From: an uncultured Clostridia bacterium
Lineage (GTDB): Bacteria; Bacillota; Clostridia; Tissierellales; Peptoniphilaceae
Direction: 5' to 3'
Assembly (NCBI GenBank): GCA_945916025.1
Contig: CAMEGD010000057.1
Location: 1 to 8,972 of the forward strand
Length of the DNA stretch: 8,972 bases
The translations under genes were made by a program, and so were the position numbers. Position 1 is the first letter of the stretch. Every line of letters begins with the position of its first letter. Below the pieces are notes generated by a model that saw nothing but the letters and a program-made list of their open reading frames with translations, made no database searches and had not been told where the DNA came from. This document shows, piece by piece, positions 1 through 6,778 of this stretch.

Positions 1-123
1 GAAACTAGCAGGATCGGGGCATGCGGTTTAGCCCCTTTGGTAAGTGTTAATAAAGATGTACACGGAAGATTAAAAAAAGATGATATCAAAGGTATCATTG
101 ATGAATATAGAAACAGAGGTTAA
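1..123 (+). CDS. hydC: NADH-dehydrogenase/hydrogenase 24 kDa-like subunit (NuoE/HydC), 3' end only
   Basis: The final 40 codons of a gene entering from the left edge, ending at TAA 121-123. The visible tail contains GACGLAPLVSVNKDVHG, which matches the C-terminal end of the thioredoxin-like [2Fe-2S] domain of NuoE/HydC proteins (family form C-[hydrophobic]-G-x-C-x2-[GA]-P). This subunit passes electrons next to the flavin subunit in complex I and in trimeric [FeFe] hydrogenases, in the cytoplasm. The following genes are the flavin and hydrogenase subunits, so the role as the HydC component is well supported by context. An oddity: the residue at the third ligand position is Arg (SRIGAC), so one expected cysteine is absent or its codon is deleted; only the last ligand, Cys at bases 22-24, is visible. 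The first two ligands lie outside the window. The same reading frame continues into the next gene after a 3-base gap. Confidence 0.85.
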   Translation, partial: ETSRIGACGLAPLVSVNKDVHGRLKKDDIKGIIDEYRNRG

Positions 124-126
124 TTA

Positions 127-2022
127 ATGATTACATTTAATGAATTAAAAGAACTTCAAGAAGTATCTTATGGTAAAGTAGCCCTAAGGCTATTAGATAT
201 TGTTCACGATGATTTTATAAATGAAAGTATTAAGCACAATGAGCATCATATTATGATATGTGGAGGAACAGGTTGCCATTCTTGTGAGTCAGAAGCTTTA
301 TCAATAGAATTAAATAGATTGATTAAAGAAAAAGGACTAGAAAATAATACAACTACTGTATTTACTGGATGTTTCGGACTATGTGAATCTGGGCCGAATA
401 TTGTGATTTATCCAGAGGGAGCTTTTTACAGCCATTTAGAAATTAAAGATATGGAGACCATTGTAGATAAACATATAGTAAATGGAATAATATGTAGAGA
501 TCTTTTGTTTAAAGAGTCTTTAGTAGATGACAGAGTAAAGCCAGTAGGAGAGGTATCTTTTTATAAACATCAAACTAGAGTAGCTTTAAGAAATTGTGGT
601 CTTATAGACCCAGGTAACATTAATGAATATATAGCTATGGGTGGATATATCCAACTTGGAAAAATGGTAAGTGGAGAATATTCACAAATGGATGTTATAA
701 ATATAATTAAGGATTCTAAACTAAGAGGTAGAGGTGGTGCAGGTTTTTTAACTGGATTGAAATGGGAAACAGCTTATAAATATGACTCAGACCAAAAATA
801 CGTTATTTGTAATGCTGATGAAGGTGATCCAGGTGCATTTATGGACAGGTCAATCCTTGAAGGAGATCCACACTCTGTGTTAGAAGCTATGGCTACTTGT
901 GGATACGCAATTGGAGCAAACAAGGGATATATTTATGTTAGAGCAGAATACCCTATAGCAGTAGAAAGACTTATAGTTGCTATAGAACAAGCAAAAAAAC
1001 TCGGAGTATTAGGTAATAATATTCTAGGCTCTGACTTCTCTTTCGATATAGAAATAAGACTTGGGGCTGGAGCTTTTGTCTGCGGAGAAGGTACAGCTTT
1101 AATGGAGTCGATGGAAGGTAAAAGAGGAATGCCTAGACTAAAAGTTGAAAGAACTGCTCATAAAGGTCTATGGGGCAAACCTACTATAATAAATAATGTT
1201 GAAACCCTTGCTAACGTAAGTATAATTATGCAAAAAGGTGCAGAATGGTTTAAATCTATTGGAACAGAACAATCTCCAGGAACGAAAGTATTTGCTCTTG
1301 GTGGAAAAATAAATAATACAGGTTTGATAGAAATTCCAATGGGAGTAGATTTAAATACAATAATTTATGAAATAGGTGGAGGAATTCCAGAAGGTAAAGA
1401 ATTTAAAGCTGTTCAAACTGGTGGTCCTTCTGGGGGGTGTATACCAAAAGAACACTTGAATGCAACTGTAGACTTTGAAGCTTTGTCAGAGTTAGGTTCA
1501 ATAATGGGGTCTGGCGGATTAGTAGTAATGGATGAGACTGATTGTATGGTTGATATTGCAAAATTCTTCTTAGAATTTACGGTTGATGAATCTTGTGGTA
1601 AATGTACACCTTGCAGAATAGGAAATAAAAGAGTCTTAGAGATTCTTGAGAGAATAATTAATGGCCATGGAGAAATAGATGATATAGAAAAGTTAGAAAG
1701 TTTAAGTAAAGTCATAACTGATACTTCTCTATGTGGTCTTGGGCAAACTTCATGTAATCCAGTTATTTCAACCCTAAAATATTTTAAAGATGAATATAAA
1801 GCTCATATTTTCGACAAGAAATGTCCGGCTGGATCATGTGAGGCTCTAATGAATTATATAATAGAAGATAATTGTATAGGTTGTACAAAATGTAAAAGAC
1901 ATTGTCCTGTGAATTGCATTTCAGGCTCTGTTAAAAGCAAACATACAATTAATTCAGATGAATGTATTAAGTGTGGTGCTTGTGCAGATATTTGTCCTGT
2001 AAAAGCAATCAAATTGCTATAG
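127..2022 (+). CDS. hydB: NADH-binding flavoprotein subunit of trimeric [FeFe] hydrogenase (HydB/NuoF-like)
   Basis: This 631-residue soluble protein should bind FMN and NAD(H) and relay electrons between NAD(H), ferredoxin and the hydrogenase subunit. Domains in order: a thioredoxin-like [2Fe-2S] domain at about 38-120 with C45, C50 and C82-x3-C86; the NuoF core at about 180-380 with the glycine-rich GRGGAGFLTGLKWE (201-214), NADEGDPGAFMDR (229-241) and the GAGAFVCGE segment (314-321); an SLBB-like region at about 385-435; the NuoF [4Fe-4S] site C490, C493, C496, C536; then CPAGSC (566-571) and two ferredoxin-type [4Fe-4S] motifs, C583/586/589/593 and C613/616/619/623. The extra N- and C-terminal iron-sulfur domains distinguish HydB/HndC-type subunits from plain complex I NuoF. 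The start ATG is preceded by AGAGGT (115-120), inside the end of the upstream gene. An NADP-linked or formate-dehydrogenase-linked variant cannot be excluded from sequence alone. Confidence 0.93.
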   Translation: MITFNELKELQEVSYGKVALRLLDIVHDDFINESIKHNEHHIMICGGTGCHSCESEALSIELNRLIKEKGLENNTTTVFTGCFGLCESGPNIVIYPEGAFYSHLEIKDMETIVDKHIVNGIICRDLLFKESLVDDRVKPVGEVSFYKHQTRVALRNCGLIDPGNINEYIAMGGYIQLGKMVSGEYSQMDVINIIKDSKLRGRGGAGFLTGLKWETAYKYDSDQKYVICNADEGDPGAFMDRSILEGDPHSVLEAMATCGYAIGANKGYIYVRAEYPIAVERLIVAIEQAKKLGVLGNNILGSDFSFDIEIRLGAGAFVCGEGTALMESMEGKRGMPRLKVERTAHKGLWGKPTIINNVETLANVSIIMQKGAEWFKSIGTEQSPGTKVFALGGKINNTGLIEIPMGVDLNTIIYEIGGGIPEGKEFKAVQTGGPSGGCIPKEHLNATVDFEALSELGSIMGSGGLVVMDETDCMVDIAKFFLEFTVDESCGKCTPCRIGNKRVLEILERIINGHGEIDDIEKLESLSKVITDTSLCGLGQTSCNPVISTLKYFKDEYKAHIFDKKCPAGSCEALMNYIIEDNCIGCTKCKRHCPVNCISGSVKSKHTINSDECIKCGACADICPVKAIKLL

Positions 2023-2031
2023 GAGGAACTA

Positions 2032-3771
2032 ATGATTAGTTTAAAAATAAATAAAAAAGATGTTGAAATACAAGAAGGATCTACAGTTTTAGAAGCATGC
2101 AAGAAAGCAGGTTTTGATATTCCCACCTTATGTCACCTTGACCTTCATGACTTAGGATTTATTAATCAAGATGCTAACTGTAGAGTATGTATGGTGGAAG
2201 ATGTAAAAAAAGGTAATATGATTCCAGCTTGCGGTACTTTAGTAAAATCAGGGATGGAAATTAAAACCGACACTATGAGAGTGGTTCATTCAAGAAGAAC
2301 TAATATCGAACTACTACTTTCAGACCACCCAAAAGATTGTTTAACCTGTAGTAAAAATGGCGATTGTGAACTACAAAAATTAGCTGCAGATAACCATGTA
2401 AGAGAAATTAGATTTAAAGGTGAAGAAAACTACACTCCAATAGATGACTCAAGTCGATCTATCATCAGGGACCCAAATAAATGTATTCTTTGTAAAAGAT
2501 GTGAAACAATGTGTACTGAAGTTCAAACAGTTGGTACATTAACTGATATAGGTAGAGGATTTAGCACTGTTGTAGGTACTCAATATGAAAAACCAATCTA
2601 TGAAACAAATTGTACTTTCTGTGGCCAATGTTTAGCTGTATGTCCTACTGGAGCCTTAGTTGAAACTAGTTGTGTAGATAAGGTATACAATGCATTAATA
2701 GATCCTACTAAAGTTGTAATAGCTCAAACTGCTCCTGCAGTAAGAGTTGCCTTAGGAGAAGAATTTGGCTATGAACCAGGTACAATTGTAACAGGTAAGA
2801 TGGTTACTGCCCTAAAAGAAATGGGTTTTGATTATGTATTTGATACAAATTTTGCTGCAGATTTAACTACAATGGAAGAAGCAAATGAATTAGTAGAAAG
2901 ATTTAATAATGGAAATCTTCCAATTCTTACCTCTTGCTGTCCAAGTTGGGTTAAATTCATAGAACATAACTATGCAGATATGTTACACATTCCATCTACT
3001 TGCAAATCTCCTCACGAAATGTTTGGAGCAATTGCTAAAACATACTTTGCAGAAAAAATGAATATAGACCCAGAAAATATTGTTGTAGTTTCTGTAATGC
3101 CATGTGTAGCTAAAAAATATGAATCAGCAAGACCTGAATTAGGACTTGACAATAATATCTCAGATGTAGATAGGGTTATTACTACAAAAGAACTAGCTTT
3201 TATGATAAAAGATTTTTCACTTGACTTCAATGAACTAGAAGATTCTGAATTTGACAATCCTATGGGTGAATCTTCAGGTGCAGCGGCTATTTATGGAGCA
3301 TCAGGTGGAGTATCTGAATCCGCCTTGAGAACTGCTTATAAAATGATTACTGGTCAAGACCTAGATAATGTTGAATTTAAAGATTTAAAGGGTATACAGG
3401 GTATTAAAGAAGCTGAAGTTAATATAAATGGAGATGTTCTTAAAATTGCTGTAGCAAGTGGATTAGGAAATGCTAGGAAAATACTTTCTGATCTAAGACA
3501 TAAGAGAAAAGACTATGATATTATTGAAATTATGGCTTGTCCTGGTGGTTGTATTGACGGGGGAGGTCAACCTAGAATTCATGGTGACTTATCTATTATT
3601 GAATCTAGAATGAAAGCTATTCATAATGTTGATAGAAATAAAGAAGTAAGAAGAGCACATGATAACAAACATATTCAACAATTATATGATGAATACTTAG
3701 ATTATCCTGGTTCGGAAAAAGCTCACAAATTATTACACACACATTTAGTCTTCAGAGAAAAATTTAAGTAA
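2032..3771 (+). CDS. hydA: [FeFe] hydrogenase catalytic subunit HydA, NADH/ferredoxin-linked type
   Basis: This 579-residue cytoplasmic enzyme catalyses reversible H2 formation at an H-cluster. An N-terminal plant-type [2Fe-2S] domain has C34, C50, C53 and C67. A His-ligated [4Fe-4S] site follows (H99, C103, C106, C112), then two ferredoxin [4Fe-4S] motifs (C151/154/157/161 and C194/197/200/204). The catalytic domain holds L1 TSCCPSW (300-306; C302 proton-relay Cys, C303 ligand), L2 MPCVAKKYE (C358) and L3 MACPGGCIDGGGQP (C503, C507). The acidic MEEANE segment (281-286) and S322 match known proton-path positions. The C-terminal ~60 residues resemble the small-subunit-like tail (SEKAHKLLHTHL). 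All H-cluster ligands are present, so it should be active once matured by HydEFG, which are not in the window. The length equals the ~575-residue four-accessory-cluster class and lacks the additional C-terminal [2Fe-2S] domain known in some bifurcating HydA. AGGAGG (2021-2026) overlaps the hydB stop. Confidence 0.96.
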   Translation: MISLKINKKDVEIQEGSTVLEACKKAGFDIPTLCHLDLHDLGFINQDANCRVCMVEDVKKGNMIPACGTLVKSGMEIKTDTMRVVHSRRTNIELLLSDHPKDCLTCSKNGDCELQKLAADNHVREIRFKGEENYTPIDDSSRSIIRDPNKCILCKRCETMCTEVQTVGTLTDIGRGFSTVVGTQYEKPIYETNCTFCGQCLAVCPTGALVETSCVDKVYNALIDPTKVVIAQTAPAVRVALGEEFGYEPGTIVTGKMVTALKEMGFDYVFDTNFAADLTTMEEANELVERFNNGNLPILTSCCPSWVKFIEHNYADMLHIPSTCKSPHEMFGAIAKTYFAEKMNIDPENIVVVSVMPCVAKKYESARPELGLDNNISDVDRVITTKELAFMIKDFSLDFNELEDSEFDNPMGESSGAAAIYGASGGVSESALRTAYKMITGQDLDNVEFKDLKGIQGIKEAEVNINGDVLKIAVASGLGNARKILSDLRHKRKDYDIIEIMACPGGCIDGGGQPRIHGDLSIIESRMKAIHNVDRNKEVRRAHDNKHIQQLYDEYLDYPGSEKAHKLLHTHLVFREKFK

Positions 3772-3782
3772 GGAGACTTTTT

Positions 3783-4484
3783 ATGACAACTGCACATAAT
3801 ACTGCAAAAAAAGGAGACATTGCGAAGACTATTTTGTTACCTGGTGACCCACTAAGGGCAAAGTTTATAGCAGACACCTATTTAGAAGATGTAAAACAAT
3901 TTAACGCTGTAAGAAATATGTTTGGTTACACAGGAACATATAAGGGAAAAGAAATTTCAGTTATGGGAACTGGTATGGGTATGCCGTCTATGGGAATATA
4001 CTCATATGAACTAATTCATTTTTATGATGTTGAAAACCTAATAAGAGTAGGATCATGTGGTTCTTATCAAGAGGATGTTAAAATCCATGATATTATCCTA
4101 GGTCAAGGTGCCTGCACAAACTCAAACTTTGCATCTCAATATAACCTTCCAGGAACATATTCTGCTATTGCATCTTTTAATTTATTAGAAAAAGCTAAAA
4201 AAATTGCTGATAAGAAGGGTTATGAAGTTAAAGTAGGAAATATTCTTTCTTCAGACATTTTTTATAATGATCAGCCAGAAGTATGGCAAAAGTGGGCTGA
4301 TATTGGAGTTTTAGGTGTAGAGATGGAAGCTTATGCTTTATATGCTAATGCAGCTAAAGCAGGAGTAAATGCTTTAACTATATTAACTGTTTCAGATTCA
4401 TTAGTTAGTAAAGAAGAAATATCACCAGAAGATAGACAAACCTCCTTTACAAAAATGATGGAAATAGCTTTGGAATTAGCTTAA
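3783..4484 (+). CDS. deoD: Purine nucleoside phosphorylase, DeoD (hexameric NP-I) type
   Basis: A 233-residue cytoplasmic enzyme of purine salvage that splits purine (deoxy)nucleosides with phosphate to the base and (deoxy)ribose-1-phosphate. It aligns along its whole length with the E. coli enzyme (about 239 residues). Catalytic and binding residues are all present with a constant +1 offset: H5, G21, R25 in LPGDPLRAKFIA, R44, R88 and S91 in RVGSCGS, E180 and E182 in GVEMEA, and the catalytic pair D205 (TVSD) and R218 (EDRQT). The Asp indicates the broad, adenosine-accepting DeoD class rather than the trimeric guanosine/inosine class. Its ribosome binding site AGGAG (3771-3775) begins at the last base of the hydA stop codon, so it is very probably cotranscribed with the hydrogenase genes, although no biochemical link is obvious. 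A terminator follows 27 bases after the stop. Confidence 0.96.
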   Translation: MTTAHNTAKKGDIAKTILLPGDPLRAKFIADTYLEDVKQFNAVRNMFGYTGTYKGKEISVMGTGMGMPSMGIYSYELIHFYDVENLIRVGSCGSYQEDVKIHDIILGQGACTNSNFASQYNLPGTYSAIASFNLLEKAKKIADKKGYEVKVGNILSSDIFYNDQPEVWQKWADIGVLGVEMEAYALYANAAKAGVNALTILTVSDSLVSKEEISPEDRQTSFTKMMEIALELA

Positions 4485-4511
4485 AACTTAAAATATAAAT
4501 ATTAAATTTGG

Positions 4512-4542
4512 AAAGAGGTAAGTTTAAACTTATCTCTTTTTT
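4512..4542 (+). terminator. Rho-independent terminator of the hyd-deoD operon
   Basis: A 12-bp stem (4512-4523 with 4528-4539, a single G.U pair at 4518/4533) closes a TTAA tetraloop. A run of six Ts (4537-4542) overlaps the base of the stem. It stands 27 bases after the deoD stop, where a terminator would be expected, and ahead of an independent housekeeping gene. On the opposite strand the same stem is followed by a weaker, interrupted T tract, so bidirectional function is possible but less likely. Confidence 0.85.
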
Positions 4543-4543
4543 A

Positions 4544-4564
4544 TGGTATTATATTAATATAATA
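4544..4564 (+). promoter_or_regulatory. Candidate promoter of pcrA-ligA (extended -10) inside an 18-bp A/T palindrome
   Basis: TG-G-TATTAT at 4544-4552 is an extended -10 element that begins two bases after the terminator T-run. A start near 4559 would leave a leader of about 20 bases before the pcrA ATG. There is no good -35; TTAAAC at 4524-4529, inside the terminator loop, is the best at 17-bp spacing and matches only 3 of 6 bases. The -10 lies in the left arm of a perfect palindrome, TATTATATTAATATAATA (4547-4564), whose right arm holds a perfect TATAAT (4558-4563). The exact start point is uncertain. Confidence 0.5.
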
Positions 4565-4568
4565 TTTG

Positions 4569-4574
4569 AAGGAG
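4569..4574 (+). promoter_or_regulatory. Ribosome binding site that fixes the pcrA start
   Basis: AAGGAG with a 5-base spacer to the ATG at 4580. The open frame extends upstream to a TTG at 4508, but that extension would be translated across the terminator hairpin and has no family similarity. The site therefore decides for the ATG. Confidence 0.85.
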
Positions 4575-4579
4575 ATAAA

Positions 4580-6778
4580 ATGAGTAGAATTTTAGAAAAC
4601 TTAAATCAAACACAGCTAAAAGCTGTTACTAATACAGATGGGCCCTTGCTTATTCTTGCTGGTGCAGGTAGCGGGAAAACAAAAGTTGTAACTTCAAAAA
4701 TTGCATATTTAATAGAAGAACTTAAGGTAAATCCTCAAGAGATTTTGGCCTTTACTTTTACAAATAAAGCAGCTAATGAGATGAAAGAAAGAGTAATGTC
4801 ATTAATTGATTTTAATGTAGATAGAATGTGGATTGGAACCTTCCATTCTATTTGTGTAAAAATTCTAAGAAGAGACCTTAATATTGGAAAATATACAAAA
4901 AGCTTTTCTATTTTTGATACAAGCGATCAAAAAACACTAATCAAAGAATGTCTTAAAGAATTAGATTTAGATCCAAAAATTTTCTCTCCAAATTATATAC
5001 AAGGTCGTATAAGTGGAATTAAAAATGAAGGCGTAAGTATAGAAGAATTCAAAAAATTTGCTATTTCTCCCATAGATAAAAAAGTTTTAAGTATTTATGA
5101 ATTATATCAAGAGAAACTAGAAAATAATAATGCCTTTGACTTTGACGATTTAATAATAAAAACTATTGAGCTTTTAGAAAATGATACTTTGATAAGAAGA
5201 TATTATCAAGAAAGATTTAGATATGTATTTGTAGATGAATACCAAGATACGAATAATACTCAATATAAATTAATAAAGCTCTTATCATCAAAACACAACA
5301 ATGTAACAGCAGTTGGAGATGCAGATCAATCCATTTATAAGTGGAGGGGAGCTAATATTAATAATATCTTAAATTTTGAAAAAGATTTTAAAAACTCCAG
5401 CAGAATTATTCTCTCACAGAATTACAGGTCTACTAAAAATATCCTTGAATCTGCCAATACAGTTATAACAAACAATATTGAAAGAATAAAAAAAGATCTT
5501 TGGACAGACAATACAAGTGGAAATAAACCTAAATTATACACAAGCCAAGGAAATATTGAAGAAGCAATATTTGTTGTAGAGCAAAATAAAGACTTACTAA
5601 ACAAAGAAGTCTCTCCTAAAGAAATAGCTATTTTATATAGGTCAAATTCTTTAAGTAGAAGTTTTGAAGAACAGCTTATAAAAAACAATATAACTTACAA
5701 GGTAATTGGCGGAATTAAGTTTTATGACAGGGCAGAAATAAAAGATTTACTGGCATATTTAAGACTAATTGTTAATCAGAATGACGATGTTTCTCTTAGA
5801 AGAATTATTAACTCTCCAAAAAGAGGAATAGGAGATGTTACAGTAGAAAAACTATCTTTAATATCTAGGGAAAAGGAACTATCCCTTTTAGATAGTTTAA
5901 ATTATTTGAATGAATTTGAACACCTTTTTGATAAAAGGTCCATGACAAAATTAAGTTCTTTTAAAAACCTAATAGATAATTTGATTGTGAAATCTAATAA
6001 TATAACAATTTATGATTTGTTAGAATTTTTAATTGACAGAGTGGAATATAAGAAAATTTTAGAGTTAGAAAATACTATTGAAGCTAAGTCTAAACTAGAC
6101 AATATTGACGAGTTCCAAAACTCAATAAAACAATACGAAGAAAATGAAGAAGGAAATCTTTCTGATTTTATTTCTGGTATATCTTTATTGTCTGATGTAG
6201 ATAAAACTGAAGAAAAAGACGAAGCAGTATCTCTTTTAACTATTCATTCTGCTAAGGGGTTAGAGTTTGAGTATGTATTTATAGTAGCTTTAGAGGAAGG
6301 GATTTTCCCATCTTCATACGTTGAGTCTGATGAAGATTTACAAGAGGAAAGAAGACTTATGTATGTAGCTATAACAAGGGCAAAAAAAGACTTGTTCCTA
6401 ACAACTTCTAAAACAAGAACTAAATTTGGTAAAAGTGAAAGACAAATTCCTTCAATTTTTATTAAGGAATTAGAAAATAGTATTGAAAGACTAAAAAACG
6501 AATCTAAACAAATGTTTATTCCTAGAGAATCTAGTAGATTAAATATCCATAAAAAATTTGATAAAAAATCTTATATGCCTTCTGAAAAGCCAACTATCCG
6601 AGAAAATATTAGTGTTTTCAAAGATGGACAAACTATAGAGCATAAAAAATGGGGTAGAGGCTTAATAACACAAATAAAGCCAGATAATGAAGATCAATTA
6701 ATCACTGTTCTTTTTGATTCTGGACAGATAAAAACTTTTATCGGTTCAATTACTCCAATGGAGGTTATAAATGACTGA
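4580..6778 (+). CDS. pcrA: ATP-dependent 3'-5' DNA helicase PcrA (UvrD/Rep superfamily 1)
   Basis: A 732-residue SF1A helicase that unwinds DNA during repair, plasmid rolling-circle replication and removal of protein or RNA polymerase blocks. Motifs from the ATG start: Q motif LNQTQ (8-12), Walker A AGAGSGKT (27-34), Ia FTNKAANEM (60-68), II VDEYQDTN (218-225), III AVGDADQSIYKWRGA (244-258), IV LSQNYRS (278-284), V TIHSAKGLEF (554-563) and VI YVAITRAK (595-602). The C-terminus has the Tudor-like segment GQTIEHKKWGRGLITQI (683-699), which in Bacillus PcrA contacts RNA polymerase, joined by a polar linker at about 635-675. The length is normal for PcrA. All catalytic motifs are intact. The stop lies inside ligA (8-base overlap), a pairing common in Firmicutes. 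Confidence 0.96.
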   Translation: MSRILENLNQTQLKAVTNTDGPLLILAGAGSGKTKVVTSKIAYLIEELKVNPQEILAFTFTNKAANEMKERVMSLIDFNVDRMWIGTFHSICVKILRRDLNIGKYTKSFSIFDTSDQKTLIKECLKELDLDPKIFSPNYIQGRISGIKNEGVSIEEFKKFAISPIDKKVLSIYELYQEKLENNNAFDFDDLIIKTIELLENDTLIRRYYQERFRYVFVDEYQDTNNTQYKLIKLLSSKHNNVTAVGDADQSIYKWRGANINNILNFEKDFKNSSRIILSQNYRSTKNILESANTVITNNIERIKKDLWTDNTSGNKPKLYTSQGNIEEAIFVVEQNKDLLNKEVSPKEIAILYRSNSLSRSFEEQLIKNNITYKVIGGIKFYDRAEIKDLLAYLRLIVNQNDDVSLRRIINSPKRGIGDVTVEKLSLISREKELSLLDSLNYLNEFEHLFDKRSMTKLSSFKNLIDNLIVKSNNITIYDLLEFLIDRVEYKKILELENTIEAKSKLDNIDEFQNSIKQYEENEEGNLSDFISGISLLSDVDKTEEKDEAVSLLTIHSAKGLEFEYVFIVALEEGIFPSSYVESDEDLQEERRLMYVAITRAKKDLFLTTSKTRTKFGKSERQIPSIFIKELENSIERLKNESKQMFIPRESSRLNIHKKFDKKSYMPSEKPTIRENISVFKDGQTIEHKKWGRGLITQIKPDNEDQLITVLFDSGQIKTFIGSITPMEVIND
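6760..6764 (+). promoter_or_regulatory. Ribosome binding site of ligA inside the pcrA coding region
   Basis: GGAGG with a 6-base spacer to the ligA ATG at 6771. It lies within the last codons of pcrA. With the 8-base gene overlap it suggests coupled translation and supports this ATG as the ligA start. Confidence 0.8.

Noticed and set aside
1413..2126. Reverse-strand open frames of 90-100 codons at 1413-1715 and 1854-2126
   Set aside because: They lie wholly opposite conserved iron-sulfur protein coding sequence, lack ribosome sites and show no recognisable protein features.
3012..3257. Reverse-strand open frame of 81 codons opposite hydA
   Set aside because: Shadow of the conserved H-cluster domain; composition biased to Ser/Ile/Leu as expected for an antisense frame.
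3772..3782. A purine riboswitch controlling deoD
   Set aside because: Only 11 bases separate hydA from deoD, which is too short for any leader element.
4558..4563. Perfect TATAAT as the main pcrA -10
   Set aside because: Transcription would start at about 4570, at the ribosome site itself, and there is no -35; the extended -10 at 4544-4552 fits better, though both could be used.
4508..4579. An in-frame TTG start at 4508 giving 24 more N-terminal residues to PcrA
   Set aside because: The extension runs through the terminator hairpin, has no ribosome site and no PcrA similarity, while the ATG at 4580 has AAGGAG at the right distance and begins directly before the Q motif.
5422..5688. Reverse-strand open frame of 88 codons opposite pcrA
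   Set aside because: Antisense to a conserved helicase region; its hydrophobic look arises from complementing Lys/Asn/Glu-rich codons.
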